The notes beneath the pieces were generated by a model. The model was not told the origin of the DNA. It ran no database searches and saw only the letters and a program-made list of their open reading frames with translations. From assembly GCF_000406105.1 (NCBI RefSeq), contig NZ_CM001974.1, forward strand, positions 3,464,386-3,528,385: a DNA stretch of 64,000 nucleotides. The letters are read 5' to 3'. The stretch comes from Dickeya chrysanthemi NCPPB 402. GTDB lineage: Bacteria > Pseudomonadota > Gammaproteobacteria > Enterobacterales > Enterobacteriaceae. Of this stretch, positions 30,987 to 40,482 are shown in pieces (position 1 is the stretch's first letter; every line of letters starts with the position of its first letter). A program made the position numbers and the translations under genes.

Positions 30987-32435
30987 TCAGGGGCGATACA
31001 CCTTAACGTTGTTGAACCCTTGCTCACGCAGATACAGCGCCTGCAAGCGGCTCATCACGCCGCGCTCGCAATACAACAGGTAGGTTTTGCTCTGATCCAA
31101 ATCGCCAAACTGCGTCGCCAGTTTATAGAACGGCAGCGATTTTACCTCAACGTGCTCCACTGCCAACGGGTGTTCATCCTGCTCGTCCGGTGAACGAATA
31201 TCCAGCAGAACATCGCTCGCAGCAAATGCATCGACCGTTTCCACCTCGGCCACATCCTGCTGAGTTTGCTCGGCAATTTCTCGAATATCGATGTTGCGCG
31301 CTTGTGCCACCACGCGTTCGAGAATCGAGAAATCAAACAGGCTTTCTTCGTGCTCGATTTTGGCCTTCACCGCCTTCACCGTCGGGCTTTTTGAGATCAC
31401 GCCGCAATACTCAGGCATGGTCTTGGCAAAATCTTCAGTCCCCAGCTCCCGCGCCAGACGAATGATGTGTTCTTTGTCGTGAGAAATCAGCGGACGCAGG
31501 ATAAGCGTATCTGAGGCGTTATCGATCAACCGCAGGTTGGTCAGCGTCTGGCTGGATACCTGACCCAAGGCCTCGCCGGTCACCAGCGCTTCCACGCCAT
31601 AACGTTCGGCAATCCGCGATGCGGCCCGCACCATCATACGCTTGAGCACCACACCCATTTGGCCGTCGTCCACCTTCTCCAGAATCTCACCGACCACCGG
31701 CTCGAAATCAATGGCGACAAAACGCACCCGGTGTGAACTGCCAAATCGGCTCCACAGATAATGCGCCACCTGACGAACACCGATTTCGTGCGCGGCGCCG
31801 CCAAGATTGAAGAAGCAGTAGTGCACCCGGCAGCCGCGGCGCATCAGCATGTAGCTGGAAACGCCGGAATCGAACCCACCGGAAATCAGCGACAGCACAT
31901 CTTCCTGCGTGCCGATCGGGAAACCGCCGATGCCTTCATAACGGCCTTTAATCAACAGCAGGCGATCCTGATCGATTTCCAGATGCACCGTGACCTGCGG
32001 AGCAGTCAGGTTAACGCGTGCGCTCTCAATGTACTGATTCAGCCCGCCGCCGACGTAGCGTTCCACATCCTGGGAGCTGAAATCGTGCTTGCCGCGACGC
32101 TTCACCCGCACACAGAATGTTTTCTCTTCCAGTTGCTCGCGGTAAGTAGCCAGCGTTTGTTCAAAAATATGGTGGATATCGGTATAAGCGCAATCTTCCA
32201 CCTCAAGGATATGATGAATACCCGGGATGCGCGTCAACGCATCGCGTATCACTTCACGTTGACTTTCGTCTTTGGCGCGAACCTCGATATGATCCCAGTG
32301 ACGGACAACCGCCAGCGTTTCATCATACTGTTTTAAAACGTTACGAATGTTACCGGTAAGAATTTTTATAAAGCGCAACCGCACAGATTGGCTTTTGATG
32401 GTGATTTCCGGGAACAATTTAATGATAAACTTCAT
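30987..32435 (-). CDS. thiI: tRNA 4-thiouridine synthetase / thiamine sulfur carrier enzyme ThiI
   Basis: Cytoplasmic sulfurtransferase of 482 residues for 4-thiouridine at tRNA position 8 and for thiazole synthesis. It has an N-terminal ferredoxin-like region, a THUMP RNA-binding domain, and a PP-loop ATPase with [12 protein letters not shown]. The C-terminal rhodanese domain carries the active Cys456 in [11 protein letters not shown], as in E. coli. It converges on yajL and is divergent from xseB. The thiamine gene thiL lies about 4 kb away. Confidence 0.97.
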   Translation of the reverse strand: MKFIIKLFPEITIKSQSVRLRFIKILTGNIRNVLKQYDETLAVVRHWDHIEVRAKDESQREVIRDALTRIPGIHHILEVEDCAYTDIHHIFEQTLATYREQLEEKTFCVRVKRRGKHDFSSQDVERYVGGGLNQYIESARVNLTAPQVTVHLEIDQDRLLLIKGRYEGIGGFPIGTQEDVLSLISGGFDSGVSSYMLMRRGCRVHYCFFNLGGAAHEIGVRQVAHYLWSRFGSSHRVRFVAIDFEPVVGEILEKVDDGQMGVVLKRMMVRAASRIAERYGVEALVTGEALGQVSSQTLTNLRLIDNASDTLILRPLISHDKEHIIRLARELGTEDFAKTMPEYCGVISKSPTVKAVKAKIEHEESLFDFSILERVVAQARNIDIREIAEQTQQDVAEVETVDAFAASDVLLDIRSPDEQDEHPLAVEHVEVKSLPFYKLATQFGDLDQSKTYLLYCERGVMSRLQALYLREQGFNNVKVYRP

Positions 32436-32517
32436 GGCGGCTATCGTTAGTTAATTCTGAAGGCGTAAAACACGGGTACGCGACAAACGCAGATACCCTG
32501 AGCGCTAAAATTACGTT

Positions 32518-32554
32518 ATTGGTACCCCCCCCTGTTCAGGGTGGCGTTACCAAT
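32518..32554 (-). promoter_or_regulatory. Stem-loop in the thiI leader
   Basis: ATTGGTA and TACCAAT pair at the ends, and a run of eight C residues faces a G-rich stretch inside, 83-119 bp before the thiI start. No T-run and no known riboswitch core could be matched. Function is unknown. Confidence 0.35.
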
Positions 32555-32698
32555 AGCATCCAGGGCGCGGAGTATACCACCATATTGCGGTAAGCTGCGC
32601 GAATTAAGCGCATAATTGCGCACCATAAAGGCGCTTACCGCGACAATCCGGTGGCGTCGGCGCCGTCAGGCGCGTATAAACAGGATCCGGAAACGAAT

Positions 32699-32947
32699 AT
32701 GCCGAAAAAAACTGAACAACCCGTCAGCTTTGAAAGCTCACTCGCCGAACTGGAACAGATTGTATCGCGTCTGGAGTCGGGCGAGCTTCCATTGGAAGAG
32801 GCGTTGAACGCCTTTGAGCAGGGTGTCCAGCTTGCACGTCAGGGACAAATAAAGCTGCAACAGGCTGAGCAACGCGTTCAGATTTTGCTGAATGACGATG
32901 CCGATACCGCCCTGACACCTTTTACGCCGGATGACGAGTCGTTATGA
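32699..32947 (+). CDS. xseB: Exodeoxyribonuclease VII small subunit
   Basis: Small helical subunit of 82 residues (E. coli 80) that binds XseA to form the single-strand-specific exonuclease VII. The family core [19 protein letters not shown] and [12 protein letters not shown] is intact. The Met at 32699 gives MPKKTEQP; an upstream extension is rejected. The stop overlaps ispA by 4 bp (ATGA), as in E. coli. First gene of xseB-ispA-dxs. Confidence 0.96.
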   Translation: MPKKTEQPVSFESSLAELEQIVSRLESGELPLEEALNAFEQGVQLARQGQIKLQQAEQRVQILLNDDADTALTPFTPDDESL

Positions 32948-33855
32948 CAGATTTTCTCAAGCAGCTTGCAGCACATCATCAGCGCATCGATGCCGCACTC
33001 AGCCATTTTATTTCCGCTCTGCCTTTTCAGAGTAGTCCGCTGGTGGCAGCGATGGCGCACGGCGCACTGTTGGGAGGTAAGCGGCTACGCCCATTTCTGG
33101 TCTATTCCACCGGCCGGTTGTTTGCTATTGCACAGGGTAGCCTCGACGCACCGGCTGCTGCCGTTGAATGCATTCATGCTTACTCCCTGATTCATGATGA
33201 TTTACCGGCTATGGACGATGACGATCTGCGACGCGGCCAACCCACCTGTCATGTCCGGTTTGGCGAGGATAAAGCGATTCTGGCAGGCGATGCGTTGCAA
33301 ACGCTGGCGTTCTCCATTCTGGCCGATGCCCCGATGCCTGGAGTGAGCGACCGTGATCGGGTGGCGATGATTTCCGAGCTGGCCCGCGCCAGCGGCGTGG
33401 CAGGTATGTGCGGCGGCCAGGCGCTGGATCTGGAGGCGGAAGGTCTCCGGGTCGACCTACAGACGCTGGAACGCATCCATCGCCACAAAACCGGCGCACT
33501 GATTCGTGCTTCAGTGCGTCTGGGTGCATTGGCTGCGGGCGAACGTGGCTGTCTTGCCCTGCCCTACCTTGATCGTTATGCCGATGCTATTGGCCTGGCC
33601 TTTCAGGTGCAGGACGACATTCTCGATGTGATTGGCGACAGCGCTACCACCGGTAAACGTCAGGGCGCCGATCAGCAACTCGGTAAAAGTACCTACCCGG
33701 CCTTGCTGGGACTTGAACAAGCCCAGAGAAAAGCCCGGGAATTATGCCAGGAATCTCTCTCGGCGTTGAATGAACTGGAAAAAACGCTGGACACGCCCGC
33801 AGAAATTGCCCCCCTGCGCGCGCTGGCGAACTATGTCGTTGAACGCGATAAATAA
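32944..33855 (+). CDS. ispA: Farnesyl diphosphate synthase
   Basis: Condenses DMAPP/GPP with IPP to farnesyl diphosphate; 303 residues (E. coli 299). The first Asp-rich motif [14 protein letters not shown] is at about 85-98 and the second DDILD at 224-228. The GGKRLRP motif near residue 44 is present. Translationally coupled to xseB and followed 26 bp later by dxs, which feeds the same pathway. Confidence 0.97.
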   Translation: MTDFLKQLAAHHQRIDAALSHFISALPFQSSPLVAAMAHGALLGGKRLRPFLVYSTGRLFAIAQGSLDAPAAAVECIHAYSLIHDDLPAMDDDDLRRGQPTCHVRFGEDKAILAGDALQTLAFSILADAPMPGVSDRDRVAMISELARASGVAGMCGGQALDLEAEGLRVDLQTLERIHRHKTGALIRASVRLGALAAGERGCLALPYLDRYADAIGLAFQVQDDILDVIGDSATTGKRQGADQQLGKSTYPALLGLEQAQRKARELCQESLSALNELEKTLDTPAEIAPLRALANYVVERDK

Positions 33856-33881
33856 TTTTAATACCGCTTGATGAGTATCCG

Positions 33882-35743
33882 ATGACCTTTGATATAGCGA
33901 AATACCCCACGCTGGCGCTGGCGGAAAACCCTGAGGAACTGCGCCTGCTGCCAAGGGAAAGCCTGCCTAAATTGTGCGATGAACTGCGACAATATCTGTT
34001 GGACAGCGTCAGCCGCTCAAGCGGGCATTTTGCCTCGGGTCTGGGTACGGTCGAGTTGACCGTAGCGTTGCATTACGTTTACAACACGCCTTTCGACCAC
34101 CTGGTGTGGGATGTCGGTCATCAGGCTTATCCGCATAAGATCCTGACCGGGCGACGTGATCGCATCGCTACCATCCGTCAAAAAGGCGGGCTGCACCCGT
34201 TTCCATGGCGTGGTGAAAGCGAATATGACGTCCTGAGCGTCGGCCATTCGTCGACGTCCATCAGCGCCGGTATCGGCATGGCCGTCGCCGCTGAACATGA
34301 AGGTATGGGACGGCGAACCGTCTGCGTGATTGGCGACGGCGCCATCACTGCCGGTATGGCGTTTGAGGCCATGAATCACGCCGGCGATATCAAACCGGAT
34401 ATGCTGGTCGTGCTGAACGACAACGAAATGTCGATTTCCGAGAATGTCGGCGCGCTGAACAACCATCTGGCGCAGTTGCTTTCCGGCAAGCTCTATTCCA
34501 CGTTGCGCGAGGGCGGTAAAAAGGTGTTATCCGGCCTGCCGCCTATCAAGGAACTGGTCAAACGTACCGAAGAACACCTGAAAGGCATGGTGGTGCCCGG
34601 TACGCTATTCGAAGAATTGGGCTTCAACTATATCGGCCCGGTGGATGGTCACGACGTGCAGTCGCTGGTGCAAACCCTGAAAAACATGCGCAGCCTGAAA
34701 GGCCCGCAGTTGCTGCATATCATGACCAAAAAGGTAAAGGCTATGCGCCGGCCGAACAGGACCCGATCAGCTGGCACGCCGTGCCGAAATTCGACCCGGC
34801 CAGCGGGACATTACCGAAAAGCAAAGAAGCGCTACCGACTTACTCCGCCATTTTCGGCGAGTGGTTGAGAGAAACCGCGGCGGCAGACCATCGGCTGATG
34901 GCCATTACCCCGGCGATGCGCGAAGGTTCCGGCATGGTCGCGTTTTCGCGTGAATATCCGCAGCAATACTTTGATGTCGCGATCGCCGAGCAACATGCGG
35001 TGACCTTTGCCGCCGGGCTGGCGATTGGCGGTTATCGCCCGGTGGTGGCGATTTACTCCACTTTCCTGCAACGCGCTTACGACCAGGTGATTCATGATGT
35101 CGCCATTCAAAACCTGCCGGTGTTGTTTGCTATCGACCGCGGTGGCATCGTCGGGGCCGACGGTCAAACACATCAGGGCGCGTTTGACCTCTCGTTCCTG
35201 CGCTGTATCCCTCACATGGTGATCATGACGCCCAGCGACGAAAACGAGTGCAGGTTGATGCTACATACCGGTTATCACTATCAACAAGGCCCCTGTGCAG
35301 TGCGTTACCCGCGCGGCAATGCGCTGGGCGTGGCGCTAACCCCGCTGGAAACGTTGCCTATCGGTAAAGGCGTCATCAAACGCCAAGGGGTGAAGATTGC
35401 TATTCTGAATTTCGGTACTCTGCTGCCGGAAGCTCAGCAGGCGGCCGACGCACTCAACGCCACACTGGCGGATATGCGATTCGTCAAACCGCTGGATGAA
35501 GCGCTTATTGCCTCACTGGCCGCCAGCCACGATGTGCTGGTGACGCTGGAAGAAAATGCCGTTATGGGTGGAGCTGGCAGCGGTGTGAACGAATACCTGA
35601 TGGCGAAGCGCCTAGCCGTTCCGGTGCTCAATATCGGCTTGCCGGACGCGTTTATTCCCCAAGGGTCCCAGGCGGAAATCCGCGCCGACCTGGCGCTGGA
35701 CGGCGCGGGTATTGAACGCCGCATCCGCGACTGGCTGGCCTGA
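33882..35743 (+). pseudogene. dxs: 1-deoxy-D-xylulose-5-phosphate synthase, frameshifted in this sequence
   Basis: Thiamine-diphosphate enzyme for the first step of the MEP isoprenoid pathway. The frame opened at 33882 matches Dxs to codon 284 (HIMTKK), then runs into unrelated residues and stops at 34868. The rest of Dxs continues in another frame from about 34733 to 35743. Restoring one G at 34733-34734 (AAA AAG GGT AAA GGC) rejoins both halves into 620 codons, the exact E. coli length. The TPP motif [15 protein letters not shown] lies in the first part and the [12 protein letters not shown] transketolase region in the second. As dxs is normally essential, a sequence error is the first suspicion. 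Confidence 0.93.
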
Positions 35744-35763
35744 TTGGCATTAACCGTACAGAC

Positions 35764-35790
35764 AAAAAAACCGGGAATCCCGGTTTTTTT
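35764..35790. terminator. Bidirectional terminator dxs/pgpA
   Basis: CCGGGA-TCCCGG stem flanked by seven A and seven T residues, between convergent genes. Confidence 0.9.
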
Positions 35791-35828
35791 ACGTTTCGGC
35801 AGTTGCTGAATAGCGGTTCCGGCAGCCG

Positions 35829-36341
35829 CTACATCACATAATGCCCGGCAACATACAACACCGCAGCCGACATCACCCCGGCGACGATATCGTCAACCAT
35901 AATTCCCATGCCGCCATGAACGTTACGATCAAACCAGCGGATCGGCCAGGGTTTGAAGATATCCAATACCCGGAAAATCACAAATCCGGCAATCACCCAG
36001 CCCCAGTGAGTCGACGGCGCTGCCATCAGGGTGATCCACATTCCGACGAATTCATCCCAGACGATGCTGCCGTGGTCATGTACTCCCATATCTTTAGCGG
36101 TACGGTGACAAAGGTAAACGCCAATGCAGATACTGAGCATCACCAACAGCGAATAAAGCTGTAACGGTAACAGCATCAACAGATACCACACCGGGATTGC
36201 CGCCAGCGAACCGGCGGTGCCGGGCATCCACGGCGACAAGCCGCTGCCGAATCCGGTCGCCAGAAAATGCCACGGATTACGCATCCGCAGACGACGTTTG
36301 GCAATCAGCGACCCTTTGTTTTCATGCGCCAAAATGGTCAT
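35829..36341 (-). CDS. pgpA: Phosphatidylglycerophosphatase A
   Basis: Inner-membrane phosphatase of 170 residues (E. coli 172) that makes phosphatidylglycerol. Several hydrophobic helices surround the conserved [18 protein letters not shown] segment, whose acidic residues bind metal, and [10 protein letters not shown]. It overlaps thiL by 20 bp and is last in the thiL-pgpA unit. Confidence 0.95.
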   Translation of the reverse strand: MTILAHENKGSLIAKRRLRMRNPWHFLATGFGSGLSPWMPGTAGSLAAIPVWYLLMLLPLQLYSLLVMLSICIGVYLCHRTAKDMGVHDHGSIVWDEFVGMWITLMAAPSTHWGWVIAGFVIFRVLDIFKPWPIRWFDRNVHGGMGIMVDDIVAGVMSAAVLYVAGHYVM

Positions 36342-37296
36342 ACCCTTTCAGATTGACTGCCACCGGCTGGCCTGACTGGAAGAAACTTAACCCTTCCGAA
36401 GCAGGAGCGATCTGGCCGATGCAGATATAGTTTGCCCCCAGATGACCAATCGCCACCTCCAGCGCGCCCCGGTTGACCTCCGGCACGGTAAAGCACAGTT
36501 CATAGTCTTCACCGCCGCCCAGCGCCCAGCGCATCGCCTGATCAGGGTCGCTATGCCGCAACAATGCCTCGGAATAAGGTAACGATTCCAGATTGATGCA
36601 TGCGCCGCAATCACTGGCTTTGAGAATATGCCCTAAATCAGAGGCCAGGCCATCGGACAGATCGATAGCGGCACTGGCCAGATCACGCAACGCCTGTCCA
36701 TACAGGATTCGAGGCTGGGGACGTAAATGACGCTGCAACAACCAGTGACGATCATCCGCGTCAGCCACCTGTAGTTGTTGCTGCAAAATAGCCAAGCCGG
36801 CGGCGCTATCACCCAACGTTCCGGTTACATAGATCCAGTCGCCGATACGCGCTCCACTGCGCTTCAGCGCCCGCCCCGCCGGCACCAGCCCCTGAATGGT
36901 CAACGTCATGCTAAGCGGCCCGCGCGTGGTATCGCCGCCGATCAGTTGCATATCGTAGTAAGAAAGCTGTTCAAACAGACTGTCGCTATAAGCGGCCAGC
37001 CAGTCGGTATCAATGCCAGGCAACGTGAGCGCCAGTGAGACAAAGGCCGGGTCGGCACCCATCGCCGCCAAATCGCTCAAATTGACCGCCAAAGATTTGT
37101 ATGCCAGATCGGCCGGGTCGATATCAGGCAGAAAATGAATGCCGGATACCAGCGTATCCGTGCTGACCGCCAGCAGTTGTTTGTCCGGAATGTTCAGCAG
37201 GGCACAGTCATCGCCGATCCCCAATTCAACACCCCGTCGTGAATAGCCCACCCGATTGAAATAGCGGGCAATCACATCAAACTCACCTTGAGCCAT
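36322..37296 (-). CDS. thiL: Thiamine-monophosphate kinase
   Basis: Phosphorylates thiamine monophosphate to the active diphosphate with ATP; 324 residues (E. coli 325). The PurM/ThiL-like fold shows GIGDDCALL near the N-terminus, the MG-ADP loop and [11 protein letters not shown], and the C-terminal GGGEDYEL. Its product is the cofactor of Dxs. It lies downstream of nusB behind a hairpin and overlaps pgpA. Confidence 0.96.
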   Translation of the reverse strand: MAQGEFDVIARYFNRVGYSRRGVELGIGDDCALLNIPDKQLLAVSTDTLVSGIHFLPDIDPADLAYKSLAVNLSDLAAMGADPAFVSLALTLPGIDTDWLAAYSDSLFEQLSYYDMQLIGGDTTRGPLSMTLTIQGLVPAGRALKRSGARIGDWIYVTGTLGDSAAGLAILQQQLQVADADDRHWLLQRHLRPQPRILYGQALRDLASAAIDLSDGLASDLGHILKASDCGACINLESLPYSEALLRHSDPDQAMRWALGGGEDYELCFTVPEVNRGALEVAIGHLGANYICIGQIAPASEGLSFFQSGQPVAVNLKGYDHFGA

Positions 37297-37320
37297 ACTC
37301 TTTCCAGACAGTGCTAACCT

Positions 37321-37347
37321 AAAAAAACCAAGGCCGGAAAACCGGCC
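37321..37347 (-). terminator. Hairpin terminator between nusB and thiL
   Basis: GGCCGG/CCGGCC stem with a TTTT loop on the - strand (37347 to 37332), followed after two bases by a run of seven T residues. Some readthrough into thiL is plausible because thiL starts only 25 bp later. Confidence 0.75.
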
Positions 37348-37356
37348 CTGACTGAC

Positions 37357-37776
37357 TTATTTTTTACCCGGCCGCAAATGTGGCCCGGCTTTGTCCAGTA
37401 CACCGTTGACGAATTTGTGACTGTCTTCGGCACCAAACACTTTAGCCAACTCGATCGCTTCGTTGATGGCAACCTTGTACGGCACATCCTCGCGTTTGCT
37501 AAGCTCATACACCGCCAGACGCAAAATAGCGCGTTCGACTTGCCCGAGCTCTTCCAACTGACGAGAAAGATACGGCGCCATCTGGGCATCCAGCTTTTCC
37601 GCCTGGGTGGCGACGCCCGCCAGCAACTCGCGGAAATAGGCGATGTCCACGCCTTTGACATCCTGCTCGCTCAGGAACTGGAGTTCAACATCGGCAATAT
37701 CATTTTTGGACAACTGCCAGGAATAAAGCGCTTGAACCGCACATTCACGAGCGCGGCGACGAGCAGCAGGTTTCAC
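37357..37776 (-). CDS. nusB: Transcription antitermination factor NusB
   Basis: RNA-binding antitermination factor of 139 residues, identical in length to E. coli NusB; with NusE (S10) it binds boxA in rRNA operons. I place the start at a GTG codon (37776), preceded by AAGGGG, which gives the family start [19 protein letters not shown]. The longer ATG frame from 37827 runs into ribH and is rejected. It is 22 bp downstream of ribH. Confidence 0.95.
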   Translation of the reverse strand: MKPAARRRARECAVQALYSWQLSKNDIADVELQFLSEQDVKGVDIAYFRELLAGVATQAEKLDAQMAPYLSRQLEELGQVERAILRLAVYELSKREDVPYKVAINEAIELAKVFGAEDSHKFVNGVLDKAGPHLRPGKK

Positions 37777-37798
37777 GGAATACCCCTTACAAAATAAA

Positions 37799-38272
37799 TC
37801 AGGCTGACTTGATTGAGTGTAATACATTGATCATTTCAAGCGCGGTCAGAGCGGCTTCCGCCCCTTTGTTCCCCGCTTTAGTGCCGGCACGCTCGATAGC
37901 CTGCTCAATACTTTCCGTAGTCAGCACACCGAAGGCGACCGGAATGCCGCTGTTCATTGCGACGTGAGACAGACCGGAACTGCATTCGCCGGCAACAAAT
38001 TCAAAATGGGCGGTACCGCCGCGGATCACCGTACCCAGCGCCACCACGGCGTCATACTTCTGGCTGTTGGCCAGCGCGCGCACGGTCAGCGGCAGTTCAT
38101 AGGCGCCCGGCACCCACACAACGGTGACGTTCTCTGCTTTCACCTGGCCGATACGTTTGAGCGCGTCCAGCGCGCCTTCCAGCAGGCTGTCATTGATAAA
38201 GTGGTTGAAACGGGCAATAGCAATCGCCACGCGGGCATTCGGAGCGGCAACAACACCTTCAATAATGTTCAT
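37799..38272 (-). CDS. ribH: 6,7-dimethyl-8-ribityllumazine synthase
   Basis: Penultimate riboflavin step, joining the ribityl-pyrimidine to 3,4-dihydroxybutanone phosphate; 157 residues (E. coli 156, where it is also called ribE). Conserved WVPGAYELP and [12 protein letters not shown] with the catalytic histidine are intact. It forms a riboflavin/antitermination cluster with ribD upstream and nusB downstream. Confidence 0.97.
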   Translation of the reverse strand: MNIIEGVVAAPNARVAIAIARFNHFINDSLLEGALDALKRIGQVKAENVTVVWVPGAYELPLTVRALANSQKYDAVVALGTVIRGGTAHFEFVAGECSSGLSHVAMNSGIPVAFGVLTTESIEQAIERAGTKAGNKGAEAALTALEMINVLHSIKSA

Positions 38273-38393
38273 AGCTTTCCTTTGATTGTTTTACGACCCT
38301 GCAGGGGGGCGGATTCTATCATATTCTTCCGGGCACGTATCCGCTTTTGACCCGGTAACGGATATCTGCCGCCTCAACGCGGGCAGAAACGTA

Positions 38394-39506
38394 CTAACGC
38401 GGCTTCAGCGTCAGGCGAACATCCGGCCCTATCTGGCAGACATCCGTCATATCGAACATCGGTGCCTGCGACAACTGTTCCAGCCCCGGCAGGATGCACA
38501 GCGATCGCGCTGCGTCCCCCAATAATTTCGGCGCCAGATAGACGATCAGTTCGTCCACCACGCCGGCTTGCAATAATGCACCGGCCAGACGAGGGCCCGC
38601 CTCCACCCATACCGTATTAATCTGGCGTTTGCCCAGCGTCATCATCAGGCCAACCAGATCGATACCACCGCCATGCAGCGGCATTTCCAGTTGCTCTACG
38701 CCATCCGGCCATGACTGTTCATCCTGACGCGCACGCGCCAGCCAGGTCTGCCCCGGTTGGTTCACCAGGCGATGCTGCGGCGTCACGCGCGACTGACTAT
38801 CGACAATCACGCGTACCGGCTGACGCATCGCACTTTCAGGGTAGAGGCGCTGGGTATCTTCATCCAGCTCAGACCAACGCACGGTCAACGACGGATCATC
38901 CGCCAGCACGGTGGCGCTGCTGCTGAGGATAGCCGAACTCTGTGCGCGCAAACGCTGCACATCCTGACGAGATTGCGGCGAGGTGATCCACTGGCTTTCA
39001 CCGGACGCCATCGCCGTCCGGCCATCCAGCGACGCCCCGAGTTTGAGTTGTACATAAGGGAAGCCGGTGCGCATCCGTTTCAGAAAGCCGCGGTTAATCT
39101 TTTCCGCCTGCTCCATCAGGACACCGTGATGCACGGCGATACCCGCCTGTTGTAAACGATGCAAACCGCGCCCAGCCACCTGAGGATTCGGATCCTGCAT
39201 CGCTGCGACCACCCGCGCTACACCGGCTGCAACCAGCGCATCGGCGCAAGGCGGGGTACGACCATGGTGACTGCAAGGCTCCAGTGTTACATACGCCGTA
39301 GCGCCGTGCGCCTTGTCCCCGGCCATACGCAGCGCATGCACTTCGGCATGGGGCTCGCCGGCCTTCTGGTGGTATCCCTCACCGACTATCTCGCCGTCTC
39401 TGACTATCACACAGCCGACATTCGGATTCGGCGCCGTAGTAAAACGCCCGAGGCGAGCAAGCTCCAGTGCGCGAGCCATATAGAATTCATCAGAGTATGT
39501 AGCCAT
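38394..39506 (-). CDS. ribD: Bifunctional riboflavin deaminase/reductase RibD
   Basis: Bifunctional enzyme of 370 residues (E. coli 367) for the second and third riboflavin steps. The N-terminal zinc deaminase has His53-Ala-Glu55, Cys78 and Cys87 (EPCSHHGRTPPC). The NADPH-dependent reductase domain follows from about residue 150. Downstream of nrdR by 65 bp and upstream of ribH, the conserved nrdR-ribD-ribH-nusB order. Confidence 0.96.
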   Translation of the reverse strand: MATYSDEFYMARALELARLGRFTTAPNPNVGCVIVRDGEIVGEGYHQKAGEPHAEVHALRMAGDKAHGATAYVTLEPCSHHGRTPPCADALVAAGVARVVAAMQDPNPQVAGRGLHRLQQAGIAVHHGVLMEQAEKINRGFLKRMRTGFPYVQLKLGASLDGRTAMASGESQWITSPQSRQDVQRLRAQSSAILSSSATVLADDPSLTVRWSELDEDTQRLYPESAMRQPVRVIVDSQSRVTPQHRLVNQPGQTWLARARQDEQSWPDGVEQLEMPLHGGGIDLVGLMMTLGKRQINTVWVEAGPRLAGALLQAGVVDELIVYLAPKLLGDAARSLCILPGLEQLSQAPMFDMTDVCQIGPDVRLTLKPR

Positions 39507-39571
39507 CCGGTGCTTATCCTGGATTAAGAATCATGTTGGAAGCGCGCGATACGTAAGAAGACTACGCGCCG

Positions 39572-40021
39572 TTAATCCTGCAGACGGGCGATCTCTTCGC
39601 CAAACTCGCGGATATCCGCAAAACTACGGTACACCGAAGCAAAACGAATATAGGCCACCTTGTCGAGCTTTCTTAGCGCATCCATCACCAGATTGCCCAC
39701 CATTTTGGCCGTCACTTCCCGCTCGCCGGTCGCTCGCAGTTGGGACTTAATATGCGTAATCGCCATTTCCACATCGTCAGAGCTGACCGGGCGCTTTTCC
39801 AGCGCCTTCAGCATACCGCTGCGCAGTTTGTCCTCATTGAACGGTTCGCGCACATCATTACTTTTGATCACGCGCGGCATAACCAATTCAGCCACCTCAA
39901 ACGTGGTAAAACGCTCATTACACACCAGACACTGGCGGCGACGGCGCACCTGAGAGCCCTCTCCCACCAGACGAGAATCAATTACCTTGGTATCCACAGC
40001 GGCACAAAAAGGACAATGCAT
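39572..40021 (-). CDS. nrdR: Ribonucleotide reductase repressor NrdR
   Basis: ATP/dATP-sensing repressor of ribonucleotide reductase operons; 149 residues, the family length. The zinc ribbon uses Cys3, Cys6, Cys31 and Cys34, followed by the ATP-cone domain ([20 protein letters not shown]). No nrd operon lies in the window. Heads the riboflavin cluster. Confidence 0.97.
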   Translation of the reverse strand: MHCPFCAAVDTKVIDSRLVGEGSQVRRRRQCLVCNERFTTFEVAELVMPRVIKSNDVREPFNEDKLRSGMLKALEKRPVSSDDVEMAITHIKSQLRATGEREVTAKMVGNLVMDALRKLDKVAYIRFASVYRSFADIREFGEEIARLQD

Positions 40022-40126
40022 AACGTTTCCAGACCATAGCCTTATTATCTCGGCCTAGTTTACCCCGAATTTCGCTTATAACCCAAATGCCGGCATAACG
40101 CCTTTTTTCATCGTCGACATCACTGC

Positions 40127-40161
40127 GGTTTAGCTTTGATTGAAGTGACTTACGTTAAAGT
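40127..40161 (+). promoter_or_regulatory. Candidate PhoP box and -10 of mgtA
   Basis: GGTTTA-GCTTT-GATTGA (40127-40143) resembles the PhoP direct repeat TGTTTA-N5-TGTTTA, well matched in the first half and poorly in the second. After 12 bp comes TAAAGT (40156-40161), the spacing usual for PhoP-driven promoters. This predicts a leader of about 315 nt. Confidence 0.5.
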
Positions 40162-40286
40162 AGCGCCGCATGCTGGTCATGCTGTGTGTCGGCAGCCGAC
40201 TGACAAACCTATCGGCGCCGGAATAGCCGGCACGCTAACGGAAACGCCCCGCGTTTCTTCTTTTTCCACTACCGGAGACCCCCTCA

Positions 40287-40337
40287 ATGGGACCTGACCC
40301 TAACCCTCATCCAGGGTACTGCGTCACTCACCGGTAA
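40287..40337 (+). CDS. mgtL: MgtL-like proline-rich leader peptide of mgtA
   Basis: A 16-codon ORF in the mgtA leader encodes MGPDPNPHPGYCVTHR, preceded by CGGAG. Four of its first nine residues are proline, with the alternating Pro-Asp-Pro pattern seen in Salmonella MgtL (which starts MDPDPTPLP). There, slow translation of the proline codons at low Mg2+ or low proline opens the leader and lets transcription reach mgtA. The same role is inferred here from sequence and position, 145 bp before mgtA. Confidence 0.75.
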   Translation: MGPDPNPHPGYCVTHR

Positions 40338-40349
40338 GTCAGCTTTACG

Positions 40350-40379
40350 CTGCCTTGCCGGTCAACACAGGCAAGGCAG
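40350..40379 (+). promoter_or_regulatory. Leader hairpin downstream of mgtL
   Basis: A perfect 10-bp stem CTGCCTTGCC/GGCAAGGCAG with a 10-nt loop begins 13 nt after the mgtL stop. It could be one arm of the alternative leader structures that gate mgtA elongation. It has no T-run of its own. Confidence 0.55.
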
Positions 40380-40482
40380 TGGCGTTCATTCCCCCTGCCT
40401 TTATAACAAGCCACACGCGGGTGTATTGGCTCTGCGTGCTATTGGGCTGCAGCTTTTCATCGCTGCGGCAGGGAGTATTTTT

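Noticed and set aside
34700-34800. Programmed -1 frameshift in dxs
   Set aside because: The run is C AAA AAG, not the efficient A AAA AAG, and no clear stimulator hairpin sits 5-10 nt downstream. No programmed shift is known in dxs. A lost G is simpler.
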